A DNA stretch of 64,000 nt from JACMLD01 sp044223995 (GCA_044223995.1 JBGALE010000001.1:930001-994000), one strand, 5' to 3'. Shown: positions 8,133 through 17,463, counted from the stretch's first letter. The notes: generated from the sequence alone by a model not told the origin. Made by a program: numbers and translations.

Positions 8133-8215
8133 GGGCAAGTAGCCAAGTGGCCAACGGCAACAGACTGTAAATCTGTCCTCTTCGGAGTTCGGTGGTTCGA
8201 ATCCATCCTTGCCCA
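8133..8215 (+). tRNA. tRNA-Tyr (anticodon GTA)
   Basis: 83-base class II tRNA with acceptor GGGCAAG/CTTGCCC, anticodon loop ctGTAaa and a long variable arm (around CCTCTTCGGAG), as expected for bacterial tRNA-Tyr. Discriminator A at 8215; CCA is not encoded. Confidence 0.95.
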
Positions 8216-8236
8216 CAGGTAGTTCTTTTTAGAAAA

Positions 8237-8309
8237 GCGGGAGTAGCTCATTTGGTAGAGCGATAGCCTTCCAAGCTATAGGTGGCGAGTTCGAGCCTCG
8301 TCTCCCGCT
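8237..8309 (+). tRNA. tRNA-Gly (anticodon TCC)
   Basis: Acceptor GCGGGAG/CTCCCGC, anticodon loop ctTCCaa, T-arm GCGAG-TTCGAGC-CTCGT. The discriminator is T at 8309 and the next bases happen to read CCA (8310-8312). Third tRNA of the tuf-linked cluster. Confidence 0.95.
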
Positions 8310-8390
8310 CCATGGATGAGTCATTAGTCATCAGTGATGGTCAGTTTTGATGACTGTGGCTGATAGCCCACTGGCCAATGACTTTGAAAA

Positions 8391-8462
<72 letters not shown>

Positions 8463-8533
8463 CTGTTTTTTCTGAGCGTAAAGAGCAGGAATAATAAAAG
8501 ATCTTTTCAATTATGTATTCCGCAGGAATGGGA

Positions 8534-8592
8534 AGATCAAGAGTTCCCTGCCTGCGTGACGCAGTCAGGCAGGAATTCTATTTAACGGCTCT
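8534..8592 (+). repeat. Second copy of the tRNA-Thr(GGT) 3' end, interrupted by a hairpin
   Basis: 8534-8546 (AGATCAAGAGTTC) matches the tRNA variable-loop/T-arm with one change, and 8574-8592 (from AATTCTATTTAACGG) matches its T-loop, T-stem and 3' acceptor strand with one change. Between C56 and R57 sit 27 bases (8547-8573) with CCTGCCTG and CAGGCAGG arms and an inner CTGCGTGACGCAG palindrome. The preceding ATTCCGCAGGAAT may be a decayed anticodon arm. The insertion point is the same tRNA position as in the tRNA-Thr(TGT) copy. The identity continues into a T-rich run past the tRNA end. Confidence 0.8.
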
Positions 8593-8720
8593 ATTTTTGA
8601 ATAAGAAGTGCTGACAGGAAGATAACAGAAATTGAAGTGTGCGATGTTCCGCACGAAGCGGAACGGACTACATTATATGAAATCAAAATTGTAAAAAACA
8701 CAACTTTAAAACCGATAACG

Positions 8721-9908
8721 ATGTCAAAAGAGACTTTTAAGAGGGACAAACCCCACGTTAACGTTGGTACTATTGGCCACATTGACCACGGTAAAACAAC
8801 TTTGACTGCTGCTATCACAGAAGTCCTTTCCAAGAAAGGTCTGGCAACAGCAAAAAAGTATGATGAAATTGATGGTGCTCCTGAAGAAAAAGAAAGAGGT
8901 ATCACTATCAACACAGCGCACGTTGAGTACCAGACGGCTAACCGTCACTATGCTCACGTAGACTGTCCTGGTCACGCCGATTATGTGAAAAACATGATCA
9001 CCGGTGCTGCCCAGATGGACGGTGCTATCCTGGTAGTGGCTGCAACAGATGGTCCAATGCCCCAGACAAAAGAGCACATCTTATTGGCACGTCAGGTAGG
9101 TGTACCCCGTATGGTGGTATTCATGAACAAAGTTGACCTTGTTGATGATCCCGAACTGCTGGAGTTGGTAGAGATGGAAATCCGTGATTTGCTGACTTTC
9201 TATGGCTTTGACGGTGACAACACACCCATTATTAAAGGTTCTGCAACAGGTGCATTGGCAGGTGATGCCAAATGGATCGGCGCTATCGACGAACTGATGG
9301 CGGCTGTTGACAGCTATATTCCATTACCTCCCCGCCCGGTAGATTTACCGTTCCTGATGAGCGTGGAAGACGTATTCTCTATCACTGGTCGTGGTACAGT
9401 TGCTACAGGCCGTATAGAGAGAGGTCGTATTAAAGTAGGTGAAGGCATTGAAATCGTAGGTTTGATGGAAAAACCATTGACCTCTACTGTTACAGGTGTT
9501 GAAATGTTCCGCAAATTGCTGGACGAAGGTGAAGCAGGTGACAACGCAGGTCTGCTGTTGCGTGGTATTGAAAAAACACAGGTACGTCGTGGAATGGTAT
9601 TGTGCAAACCAGGTTCTATCACACCACACACCGAATTCAAAGGTGAAGTGTACGTATTGAGCAAAGAAGAAGGTGGCCGTCATACACCATTCTTCCAGAA
9701 ATACCGTCCTCAGTTTTACTTCCGTACAACTGACGTAACTGGTGAAGTAGAATTACCAGCAGGAACAGAAATGGTAATGCCTGGTGATAACACCAATCTT
9801 ACCGTAAAACTGATCCAGCCTATCGCGATGGAAAAAGGTTTGAAATTCGCGATTCGTGAAGGTGGCCGTACAGTAGGTGCAGGCCAGGTGACCGAGATTT
9901 TGAAATAA
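8721..9908 (+). CDS. tuf: Elongation factor Tu
   Basis: 395 residues from the ATG at 8721 (MSKETFKRDKPHVNVGTIGH); a longer open frame upstream is not conserved. GTPase motifs are intact: GHIDHGKT (P-loop), DCPGHADY (G3), NKVD (G4) and SAT/GSATGALAG (G5). Domains 2 and 3 follow, ending GGRTVGAGQVTEILK. It delivers aminoacyl-tRNA to the ribosome. It lies behind four tRNA genes and is followed by a long stem-loop and tRNA-Trp. The 5' leader contains a hairpin GTTCCGC-ACGAA-GCGGAAC (8646-8664) of unknown role. Confidence 0.98.
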   Translation: MSKETFKRDKPHVNVGTIGHIDHGKTTLTAAITEVLSKKGLATAKKYDEIDGAPEEKERGITINTAHVEYQTANRHYAHVDCPGHADYVKNMITGAAQMDGAILVVAATDGPMPQTKEHILLARQVGVPRMVVFMNKVDLVDDPELLELVEMEIRDLLTFYGFDGDNTPIIKGSATGALAGDAKWIGAIDELMAAVDSYIPLPPRPVDLPFLMSVEDVFSITGRGTVATGRIERGRIKVGEGIEIVGLMEKPLTSTVTGVEMFRKLLDEGEAGDNAGLLLRGIEKTQVRRGMVLCKPGSITPHTEFKGEVYVLSKEEGGRHTPFFQKYRPQFYFRTTDVTGEVELPAGTEMVMPGDNTNLTVKLIQPIAMEKGLKFAIREGGRTVGAGQVTEILK

Positions 9909-9967
9909 GCTGGAGCCGTTGGTTTGTAGCTGTAAGCAAATGTATTTTCTTATATTTGCAACATATT

Positions 9968-10006
9968 CTAAAAGCTGTCCAGCCTAACAAGCGGGATAGC
10001 TTTTAG
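9968..10006 (+). terminator. Stem-loop after tuf
   Basis: A 13-base stem (CTAAAAGCTGTCC with GGATAGCTTTTAG, one G-U pair) and a 13-base loop, followed by CTTTCT. It sits between tuf and tRNA-Trp and may be a partial terminator or a processing site, since the U-tract is weak. Confidence 0.6.
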
Positions 10007-10012
10007 CTTTCT

Positions 10013-10083
10013 ACGGGCATAGTTCAATGGTAGAATAGAGGTCTCCAAAACCTTTGATCAGGGTTCGAATCCTTGTGCCCGTG
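10013..10083 (+). tRNA. tRNA-Trp (anticodon CCA)
   Basis: Acceptor ACGGGCA/TGCCCGT, anticodon loop ctCCAaa, T-arm AGGG-TTCGAAT-CCTT region, discriminator G at 10083 followed by an encoded CCA (10084-10086). Located between tuf and secE, a common position for trpT in Bacteria. Confidence 0.95.
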
Positions 10084-10118
10084 CCAGGTAATTAGTCACT
10101 AAACGGATAAATTATTTT

Positions 10119-10316
10119 ATGAATAAAATTTCAACCTATATCAGCGAATCGTACAAGGAGCTGGTAGAGAAAGTAACCTGGCCCACATGGGTGCAACTGC
10201 AACAATCTACCGTGATTGTGCTGGTGGCTACTTTGCTTATTACTACAGTGGTATTCCTGATGGATGCTGTGTCAAAAGGCGCACTTAATTTAGTTTACTC
10301 CTTATTTAAATCTTGA
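10119..10316 (+). CDS. secE: Preprotein translocase subunit SecE
   Basis: 65 residues: an amphipathic N-terminal helix (ISESYKELVEKVTWPTW, the conserved SecE motif) and a single membrane segment (about 30-52). It clamps SecY in the SecYEG channel. Its TGA overlaps the nusG ATG by one base, the usual secE-nusG coupling. Confidence 0.95.
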   Translation: MNKISTYISESYKELVEKVTWPTWVQLQQSTVIVLVATLLITTVVFLMDAVSKGALNLVYSLFKS

Positions 10317-10882
10317 TGGAAAATCAAACGCAACAACAGGAAACAAAATGGTTCGTGCTGCGCGTGGTCAGCGGTAAAGAACGTAAGGTGAAAGAATACC
10401 TTGACAAGGAAATATCACGCGGCGGATGGGACAATGTTGTAAAGCAGGTTTTTCTTCCTGTTGAAAAAGTATACAAGGTGCAGAATGGTAAAAAAGTGAT
10501 GCGCGAGCGCAACTACTATCCCGGTTACGTGATGATTGAAATTTCTGAAGGCAAACTCAGCGACGACCTGCGCGATACCATCAAAAATACCAATAGTGTC
10601 ATTCATTTCCTCGGTAAGGAGAACCCCATTGCCCTTCGCAAGGCTGAGGTCAATAAGATGCTGGGTAAAATGGATGAAATGGCCGAAGCAGGTGGTGTAA
10701 GCATGAGCGAACCATTTATCGTCGGCGAAACCATCAAGATAATTGAAGGGCCGTTCAATGATTTTAATGGTATTATCGAAGAGGTAAACGACGAAAAAAA
10801 GAAATTGAAGGTAACCGTAAAGATTTTCGGCCGTTCTACCCCGGTAGAGCTGAACTATATGCAGGTAGAAAAGCTGAGCTAA
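10316..10882 (+). CDS. nusG: Transcription termination/antitermination factor NusG
   Basis: 188 residues starting at the ATG at 10316. The NGN domain begins KWFVLRVVSGKERKVKEYL and includes the YYPGYVMIE strand; the C-terminal KOW domain contains GPFNDFNGIIEEVNDEKKKLKV. NusG binds RNA polymerase and links it to Rho or the ribosome. It follows secE with a one-base overlap and is followed by a strong terminator. Confidence 0.96.
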   Translation: MENQTQQQETKWFVLRVVSGKERKVKEYLDKEISRGGWDNVVKQVFLPVEKVYKVQNGKKVMRERNYYPGYVMIEISEGKLSDDLRDTIKNTNSVIHFLGKENPIALRKAEVNKMLGKMDEMAEAGGVSMSEPFIVGETIKIIEGPFNDFNGIIEEVNDEKKKLKVTVKIFGRSTPVELNYMQVEKLS

Positions 10883-10906
10883 CACACCGTTCTAAACATA
10901 TTTCAG

Positions 10907-10932
10907 AAGCCACTCCAAAAAGTGGCTTTTTT
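10907..10932 (+). terminator. Intrinsic terminator of secE-nusG
   Basis: Stem AAGCCACT/AGTGGCTT with loop CCAAAA, followed by TTTT and ttc. It separates nusG from the ribosomal protein operon. Confidence 0.9.
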
Positions 10933-10956
10933 CATGCCCGGAAGGGCAGAAATTAC

Positions 10957-10986
10957 TTGGTACGTTCAATTATTTTCATAACTTTG
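10957..10986 (+). promoter_or_regulatory. Promoter of the rplK-rplL operon
   Basis: TTG at 10957-10959, 19-base spacer, TAACTTTG at 10979-10986: an exact Bacteroidota consensus. Transcription should begin near 10993, leaving a leader of about 78 bases before rplK. Confidence 0.8.
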
Positions 10987-11070
10987 CGACCCCAATCAAG
11001 TTCTTTTAGAAATATTCGGATTTGGGAGTCCTGCTTTTAAAACGGGACGCTAACACCAAAAAGTAAAAAC

Positions 11071-11514
11071 ATGGCAAAAGAAATTACAGGTTATGTAAAG
11101 TTGCAGTGTAAAGGCGGACAAGCCAATCCTGCACCTCCAATCGGTCCAGCCCTTGGTTCCAAGGGTATCAACATCATGGAGTTCTGCAAACAATTCAATG
11201 CAAGAACCCAGGACAAAATGGGAAAAGTACTTCCCGTTCTCATCACAGTTTATTCTGATAAAAGCTTTGAGTTTGTCATCAAAACTCCGCCTGCAGCCGT
11301 TCAACTGATGGAAGCAGCCAAAATTCAAAGTGGTTCCAAGGAGCCAAACCGCAACAAGGTGGGTAAAGTAACATGGTCACACGTGGAAGCAATCGCCAAA
11401 GATAAAATGGCCGATTTAAACTGCTTCACGGTGGAAAGCGCAATGCGCATGGTAGCCGGTACGGCTCGCAGCATGGGTCTGACCGTTGACGGTAAAGCAC
11501 CATGGGAAAACTAA
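11071..11514 (+). CDS. rplK: 50S ribosomal protein uL11
   Basis: 147 residues. The N-terminal domain (GYVKLQCKGGQANPAPPIGPALG) and C-terminal rRNA-binding domain with AGTARSMGLTVDG are diagnostic. uL11 forms the base of the stalk at the GTPase-associated centre. First gene of rplK-rplA-rplJ-rplL under its own promoter. Confidence 0.98.
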   Translation: MAKEITGYVKLQCKGGQANPAPPIGPALGSKGINIMEFCKQFNARTQDKMGKVLPVLITVYSDKSFEFVIKTPPAAVQLMEAAKIQSGSKEPNRNKVGKVTWSHVEAIAKDKMADLNCFTVESAMRMVAGTARSMGLTVDGKAPWEN

Positions 11515-11538
11515 TTCATCACTGAAAAATTTTGAGCT

Positions 11539-12231
11539 ATGGCTATCAGTAAAAAAAGAAAAGTTGCTAACGCAAAAATAGATTCGAATAAAGCATATAC
11601 GCTGAAAGAAGCTTCTACTTTGGTAAAGGAAGTAAACACTGCCAAATTTGATGCTTCTGTTGACCTTCATATCCGCCTGGGTGTTGACCCTAAAAAAGCC
11701 GATCAGGCTGTTCGCGGTACCGTTACCCTTCCACACGGAACCGGTAAAACCAAAAAAGTACTCGTATTGTGCCCTCCCGACAAGGAGGCCGAAGCAAAAT
11801 CAGCCGGTGCCGACTATGCAGGGTTGGATGAATTCATCACCAAAATCGAGGGCGGCTGGGTAGATGTGGACGTTATCGTGGCCACACCTTCTGTGATGCC
11901 TAAAATTGGTAAACTGGGTAAGGTGCTCGGTCCCCGCAACCTGATGCCCAACCCCAAAACTGGTACGGTTACAAACAACGTAGCGGAGGCAGTAAATGAA
12001 GTAAAAGGCGGTAAAATCGCTTTCAAAGTAGACAAAGCCGGTATCATCCATGCATCCATCGGCCGGGTAAGTTTTGGCGCTGAAAAAATCGCTGAAAACA
12101 GCCAGGAGCTGATCAATGCTATCATTAAACTAAAGCCATCTTCTGCTAAGGGAACTTACCTGAAAGGAGTAAGCCTGGCCAGTTCAATGAGCCCCGGTAT
12201 TGCAGTTGATACCAAAACTTTTGTTCACTAA
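11539..12231 (+). CDS. rplA: 50S ribosomal protein uL1
   Basis: 230 residues, normal length. Conserved features include DLHIRLGVDPKKADQ, RGTVTLPHGTGK and the LGPRNLMPNPKTGTV signature near 130-145. uL1 forms the mobile L1 stalk at the E site. It follows rplK by 24 bases. In other bacteria uL1 represses its own operon; no L1-binding mimic was identified here. Confidence 0.98.
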   Translation: MAISKKRKVANAKIDSNKAYTLKEASTLVKEVNTAKFDASVDLHIRLGVDPKKADQAVRGTVTLPHGTGKTKKVLVLCPPDKEAEAKSAGADYAGLDEFITKIEGGWVDVDVIVATPSVMPKIGKLGKVLGPRNLMPNPKTGTVTNNVAEAVNEVKGGKIAFKVDKAGIIHASIGRVSFGAEKIAENSQELINAIIKLKPSSAKGTYLKGVSLASSMSPGIAVDTKTFVH

Positions 12232-12283
12232 AACAATTTCTCATTTTCTTTCCGCCCTGCGGAATTGAAATAAAAAAAGCGTT

Positions 12284-12808
12284 ATGAATAAAGATCAAAA
12301 AAACGAAGTGATAGAGCTGCTGAAAGGCAAGTTCTCACAATACGATAACTTCTATATTGCCGATACAGAATCACTGACGGTAGAACAGGTGGGCAATCTT
12401 CGCCGCGCTTGTTTTGACAAGAAAGTAGAGATGAAAGTGGCAAAAAACACCCTTATCAAAAAGGCACTGGAATCCCTGGACAGCCAGCGGTATGCAGGCG
12501 TTTTCGATTCATTGCACAATGTAACTGCTTTGATGTTTTCAGAGAACCCCAAGGAACCAGCTTTAATCATCAGTTCTTTCCGTAAGAGCAATAACGGCGA
12601 GAAGCCCGTTTTGAAAGCAGCATTCATCAATGGTGATGTATATGTAGGTGATAAGAACCTGGTGGCACTGACCAAGATTAAAACCAAGAACGAACTTATT
12701 GGTGAAGTTATCGGGTTGCTGCAGTCACCTGCCAAACGTGTGCTGGCTGCATTGTTGCACCACCACGAAAAGCAGGCTGCTGGTCAAACAGCACCGGCTG
12801 CGGAATAA
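12284..12808 (+). CDS. rplJ: 50S ribosomal protein uL10
   Basis: 174 residues with the N-terminal rRNA-binding domain (DTESLTVEQVGNLRRACF, KVAKNTLIKKAL) and the C-terminal L7/L12-binding helix (LLQSPAKRVLAALLHH). It anchors bL12 dimers. The 52-base upstream spacer contains a small hairpin TTCCGC-CCT-GCGGAA (12250-12264) that may be a remnant of a regulatory leader, though this is weak. Confidence 0.97.
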   Translation: MNKDQKNEVIELLKGKFSQYDNFYIADTESLTVEQVGNLRRACFDKKVEMKVAKNTLIKKALESLDSQRYAGVFDSLHNVTALMFSENPKEPALIISSFRKSNNGEKPVLKAAFINGDVYVGDKNLVALTKIKTKNELIGEVIGLLQSPAKRVLAALLHHHEKQAAGQTAPAAE

Positions 12809-12918
12809 CGTATCAATAAAAATTCACATAACAACCCAGGCCTGAGGGTCAATAAAGGCAAATTTTTTTAATCACTCCGCCGGAGCAATCGCTGTGAAGG
12901 CGGGAAAAATTTACAAAT

Positions 12919-13296
12919 ATGGCAGACGTAAAAACATTAGCAGAACAATTAGTAGGTCTTACTGTAAAAGAAGTACAGGAACTGGCCGATTTTCTGAAAA
13001 CTGAGTACGGTATCGAACCGGCTGCTGCTGCGGTAGTAGTAAGCGGTGGTGGCGATGGCGGTGGCGCAGCCGCTGCAGAAGAGAAAACTGCTTTCAACGT
13101 AGTATTGAAGAGCGGTGGCGCTTCCAAACTGAACGTAGTGAAGATTGTGAAGGACCTGACCGGCCTGGGCCTGAAAGAAGCCAAGGAACTGGTAGATGGC
13201 GCTCCTAAAGCTGTAAAAGAAGGCGTTTCTAAGGCAGAAGCAGAAGAAATCAAGAACAAATTGACCGAAGCCGGTGCTGAAGTGGAAATTCAGTAA
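12919..13296 (+). CDS. rplL: 50S ribosomal protein bL12 (L7/L12)
   Basis: 125 residues. N-terminal dimerisation helices (ADVKTLAEQLVGLTVKEVQEL), an Ala/Gly-rich hinge (about 35-55) and the globular factor-binding domain with KIVKDLTGLGLKEAKELVDGAP. It recruits translational GTPases. A strong terminator follows, separating it from rpoB. Confidence 0.98.
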   Translation: MADVKTLAEQLVGLTVKEVQELADFLKTEYGIEPAAAAVVVSGGGDGGGAAAAEEKTAFNVVLKSGGASKLNVVKIVKDLTGLGLKEAKELVDGAPKAVKEGVSKAEAEEIKNKLTEAGAEVEIQ

Positions 13297-13322
13297 TCCC
13301 GTCAGATAAGTTTTCCCACTGA

Positions 13323-13350
13323 CCCCCGGCCCTGAAAGCCGGGGGTTTTT
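13323..13350 (+). terminator. Intrinsic terminator of the rplK-rplL operon
   Basis: Eight-base GC-rich stem CCCCCGGC/GCCGGGGG with loop CCTGAAA and a T5 tail. It lies 26 bases after the rplL stop. Confidence 0.92.
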
Positions 13351-13383
13351 AATTTCGGCTTGAACTTTGAGGGGAAACTTTTA

Positions 13384-13413
13384 TTGTTTGTTTTTGTTAT
13401 TTCCTTACCTTTG
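13384..13413 (+). promoter_or_regulatory. Promoter of rpoBC
   Basis: TTG at 13384-13386, 19-base spacer, TACCTTTG at 13406-13413. Together with the preceding strong terminator it shows that rpoBC has its own start, with a leader of roughly 160 bases before the rpoB ATG. Confidence 0.75.
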
Positions 13414-13581
13414 CCCTCCATTTGTACAAAAAGGAAAATAAGCCCGGGGTATTTAAAATTAATGGCCAACTTTCCATAATTATCTATCAATCTGAACACT
13501 GAGGACTGTAAAGTTCTACGGTATTTTTTTGTCTATAGACGAATCAATTGTTTGAACATCTTAAAACCGGTTTTAAATAAT

Positions 13582-16500
13582 ATGTCTTCAACAAAATTGC
13601 AAAACAGGATCAACTTTGGTAAGATTAAAAATTTAGCTGATGCTCCTGATTTACTGGAGGTACAGATTCAATCTTTCAAAGAATTTTTCCAGTTAGAAAC
13701 CACGCCAGACAAACGTAATATTGAAGGGTTATTTAAAGTGTTTAAGGAGAATTTCCCTATCACTGATACCCGGAATATTTTCGTGCTGGAATTCCTTGAC
13801 TATTTTATTGATCCGCCCCGCTACACGATTGAAGAGTGTATGGAGCGCGGTCTTACCTATGCGGTACCGCTAAAGGCAAAACTCCGCCTGAGTTGTAACG
13901 ATGAGGAGCACGTGGATTTCCAGACAATCGTTCAGGACGTATTCCTGGGTAATATACCCTACATGACGCCCCGTGGTACTTTTGTGATCAACGGAGCAGA
14001 GCGTGTCGTGGTAAGTCAGCTCCACCGTTCACCCGGTGTATTCTTTGGTCAGTCCATTCACCCCAACGGAACAAAGATTTATTCCGCCAGGGTAATTCCT
14101 TTCAAAGGAGCCTGGATGGAATTTGCAACAGACATCAACAACGTGATGTATGCTTACATCGACCGTAAGAAAAAATTCCCGGTAACTACCCTGCTGCGCT
14201 CTATCGGTTATGAAACAGATAAGGATATCCTTGAACTGTTTGGTATGGCCGATGAAGTGAAGACAGATAAAAAATCACTGGAGAAACATATTGGTAAAAA
14301 ACTCGCAGCCCGCGTTCTGAGAACATGGGTGGAAGATTTCGTGGATGAAGATACCGGTGAAGTAGTGTCTATCGAAAGAAACGAAATCGTGATGGAGCGC
14401 GATACCATTCTGGATGAAGAAGGCATTGAAACCATCAGCGAAATGGATGTGAAGAGTGTGTTCCTGCAAAAAGAAGATGTGGGTGGTGATTATGCCATTA
14501 TTTACAATACACTGAATAAAGATACTTCCAACAGTGAACTGGAAGCGGTTCAGCATATCTACCGCCAGTTGCGCGGTGCTGACGCTCCCGATAATGAAAC
14601 TGCACGTGGTATTATCGATAAATTATTCTTTAGCGACAAGCGTTATGATTTGGGAGAAGTGGGTCGCTATAAGATCAACCGCAAACTTGGTTTGAACCAG
14701 CCGCTGGATCATAAGACCCTGACTAAAGAGGATATGATCGAGATTATCAAATACCTGGTTCGCCTGACCAATGCAAAAGCGGAGATTGATGATATTGATC
14801 ACCTGAGCAACCGTCGTGTACGTACGGTGGGTGAACAATTATATGCGCAGTTTGGTGTTGGTCTTGCCCGTATGGCAAGAACCATCCGTGAAAGAATGAA
14901 CGTGCGCGACAATGAGGTGTTTACACCGGTTGATTTGATCAATGCAAGAACATTGTCTTCTGTTATCAATTCATTCTTTGGAACATCACAGTTGTCACAG
15001 TTCCTCGATCAGACAAACCCATTGTCTGAAATAACACACAAACGTCGTATTTCCGCACTCGGACCAGGTGGCTTGAGCCGTGAAAGAGCAGGATTTGAGG
15101 TACGTGACGTACACTATTCGCACTACGGTCGTTTGTGTACGATCGAAACACCTGAAGGTCCAAACATTGGATTGATATCGACGCTCTGCGTTCATGCGAA
15201 GATCAATGAAATGGGCTTTATCGAAACGCCCTACCGCAAGGTGACGGAAGGAAAGGTTGATTTGAAAAAACTCACTTTCCTGAGTGCAGAAGAAGAAGAT
15301 TTGGCAAAGATCGCACAGGCAAACGTCCCACTGGATGAGAAAGGTCATTTCGCAGAGGAAAAGATTGTTTCCCGTCAAACAGGTGACTTCCCGATTCTGG
15401 AGAGAAATGAAGTGGAGTATATGGACGTAGCGCCCAACCAGATTGTTGGTTTGAGTGCATCGCTCATTCCGTTCCTCGAGCACGATGATGCCAACCGTGC
15501 ATTGATGGGATCAAACATGCAGCGCCAGGCGGTACCACTTATCCGTCCGCAGGTTCCTATTGTTGGTACCGGTTTGGAAGGTAAGGCAGCACGCGACGCA
15601 AGGGTTCAGATTCTTGCAGACGGGGAAGGTATTGTTGAATATGTTGATGGAAATGAAATTCATGTTCGTTACGATCGTAACGATACGGATCGTCTTGTAA
15701 GTTTTGAAGACGATTTGAAAATATATACACTGACCAAATTCATCAAAACCAACCAGGAAACATCCATTTCACAAAAACCTGCCGTAAAGAAAGGCCAGCG
15801 TGTAAAGAAAGGAGATTTCTTAAGTGAAGGTTATGCGGTGAAGGACAGCGAGCTGGCATTGGGCCGCAACCTGAAAGTGGCATTCATGCCATGGAAAGGA
15901 TACAACTTCGAGGATGCTATCGTAATCAGCGAAAAAGTAGTTCGTGAAGATTTGTTTACCTCTATTCATATTTCTGAATATGAACTGGAAGTACGCGACA
16001 CAAAACTGGGTGAAGAAGAACTGACACCGGATATCCCCAACGTATCTGAAGAAGCTACCAAAGATCTGGATGAGAACGGTATTATCCGCATTGGTGCTTC
16101 TGTGAAAGAAGGCGATATCATCATTGGTAAGATTACACCAAAAGGTGAAAGTGATCCTACCCCGGAAGAAAAACTGTTGCGCGCCATCTTTGGTGACAAA
16201 GCAGGTGATGCAAAAGACGCTTCCCTGAAAGCACCGAATGGTGTGGAAGGTGTGGTGATCAATAAAAAATTATTCCAGCGCGCGAAGAAAGACAAGAACG
16301 CAAAAGTTCGTGAGAAAGCACAGTTGGAAAAACTGGAAAAGATACACGAGAAGAATGTGGAAGATTTGAAGGAGTTGCTGTTGAACAAACTGCAGACCTT
16401 ATTGCAAAACTTCACTTCTGCCGGTGTAAGCAACAACTTCGGTGAAATGCAGATTGGTAAAGGCGCAAAATTCAATGCAAAGAATTTGGCTTCTATCGAT

Positions 16501-17385
16501 TACCTGAACGTAAACCCATTGGGCTGGACAGGTGATGCAAAAACCGATGATTGGATCAACGTATTGCTGCACAACTACAGCATCAAGTACAACGAAGAAT
16601 TAGGAAGATATAAAAGGGAGAAATTCAACATTTCTATTGGTGATGAATTACCAGCAGGCGTGTTGAAACTGGCAAAAGTATACCTCGCTGTAAAACGTAA
16701 GTTGAAAGTAGGTGATAAAATGGCGGGCCGCCACGGTAACAAAGGTATTGTTGCGAAGATTGTGCGTGCAGAAGACATGCCTTTCCTCGAAGACGGAACA
16801 CCCGTTGACATTGTACTGAACCCATTGGGCGTACCGAGCCGTATGAACCTTGGACAGATTTACGAAACCATTCTTGGATGGACCGGTGAGAAACTGGGTC
16901 TTAAGTTTGCCACACCGATTTTTGATGGTGCTACAGTAGATGAAATTGCTGAGCATTGCCAGAAAGCAGGTATCCCGATGAATGGCCACACTTATTTGTA
17001 TGATGGTGAAACCGGTGATCGCTTCCACCAAAAAGCAACAGTTGGTATCATTTACATGATCAAACTGCACCACATGGTGGATGATAAGATGCACGCACGT
17101 TCTATCGGACCATACAGTTTGATCACGCAGCAGCCGCTGGGTGGTAAAGCACAGTTTGGTGGACAGCGTTTTGGTGAGATGGAGGTATGGGCATTGGAAG
17201 CATACGGTGCATCCAACATCCTGCAGGAATTGCTTACTATTAAATCGGATGACATTATTGGTCGTGCGAAAACATATGAAGCAATTGTGAAAGGAGAGAA
17301 CATACCAAGAGCCGGTATACCTGAATCATTCAATGTATTGGTACATGAGTTGAGAGGTTTGGGTCTTGACCTGAAATTTGAATAA
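13582..17385 (+). CDS. rpoB: RNA polymerase beta subunit
   Basis: 1267 residues from the ATG at 13582 (MSSTKLQNRINFGK); a TTG 30 bases upstream is in frame but is not favoured. Diagnostic regions include the rifampicin-site segment with FFGTSQLSQFLDQTNPLSE and HKRRISALGPGGLSRERAGFEVRDVH, the GRHGNKG motif, and the C-terminal EMEVWALEAYGA. Beta forms one half of the polymerase active-site cleft. The rifampicin cluster looks wild type. Followed by rpoC after 78 bases. Confidence 0.98.
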   Translation: MSSTKLQNRINFGKIKNLADAPDLLEVQIQSFKEFFQLETTPDKRNIEGLFKVFKENFPITDTRNIFVLEFLDYFIDPPRYTIEECMERGLTYAVPLKAKLRLSCNDEEHVDFQTIVQDVFLGNIPYMTPRGTFVINGAERVVVSQLHRSPGVFFGQSIHPNGTKIYSARVIPFKGAWMEFATDINNVMYAYIDRKKKFPVTTLLRSIGYETDKDILELFGMADEVKTDKKSLEKHIGKKLAARVLRTWVEDFVDEDTGEVVSIERNEIVMERDTILDEEGIETISEMDVKSVFLQKEDVGGDYAIIYNTLNKDTSNSELEAVQHIYRQLRGADAPDNETARGIIDKLFFSDKRYDLGEVGRYKINRKLGLNQPLDHKTLTKEDMIEIIKYLVRLTNAKAEIDDIDHLSNRRVRTVGEQLYAQFGVGLARMARTIRERMNVRDNEVFTPVDLINARTLSSVINSFFGTSQLSQFLDQTNPLSEITHKRRISALGPGGLSRERAGFEVRDVHYSHYGRLCTIETPEGPNIGLISTLCVHAKINEMGFIETPYRKVTEGKVDLKKLTFLSAEEEDLAKIAQANVPLDEKGHFAEEKIVSRQTGDFPILERNEVEYMDVAPNQIVGLSASLIPFLEHDDANRALMGSNMQRQAVPLIRPQVPIVGTGLEGKAARDARVQILADGEGIVEYVDGNEIHVRYDRNDTDRLVSFEDDLKIYTLTKFIKTNQETSISQKPAVKKGQRVKKGDFLSEGYAVKDSELALGRNLKVAFMPWKGYNFEDAIVISEKVVREDLFTSIHISEYELEVRDTKLGEEELTPDIPNVSEEATKDLDENGIIRIGASVKEGDIIIGKITPKGESDPTPEEKLLRAIFGDKAGDAKDASLKAPNGVEGVVINKKLFQRAKKDKNAKVREKAQLEKLEKIHEKNVEDLKELLLNKLQTLLQNFTSAGVSNNFGEMQIGKGAKFNAKNLASIDYLNVNPLGWTGDAKTDDWINVLLHNYSIKYNEELGRYKREKFNISIGDELPAGVLKLAKVYLAVKRKLKVGDKMAGRHGNKGIVAKIVRAEDMPFLEDGTPVDIVLNPLGVPSRMNLGQIYETILGWTGEKLGLKFATPIFDGATVDEIAEHCQKAGIPMNGHTYLYDGETGDRFHQKATVGIIYMIKLHHMVDDKMHARSIGPYSLITQQPLGGKAQFGGQRFGEMEVWALEAYGASNILQELLTIKSDDIIGRAKTYEAIVKGENIPRAGIPESFNVLVHELRGLGLDLKFE

Positions 17386-17463
17386 AGTACTCAGGCACCG
17401 GGACGGTGAATAATCGGACGAAAGAAAAATTAACATCGAACAACTAAAATCTTCAAAAAAAAT

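Noticed and set aside
7994..8251. 85-codon minus-strand frame with the stretch MDSNHRTPKRTDLQSVAVGHLATCP
   Set aside because: It is the antisense of tRNA-Tyr and the neighbouring spacer, a well-known spurious protein arising from tRNA genes.
8637..8720. N-terminal extension of EF-Tu
   Set aside because: The 28 extra codons are not part of EF-Tu; the canonical MSKETFKRDKPH begins at 8721.
15966..16475. Long frame antisense to rpoB
   Set aside because: Overlaps an unquestionable gene, is Ser/Phe-rich with no recognisable domain, and follows from the codon use of rpoB.
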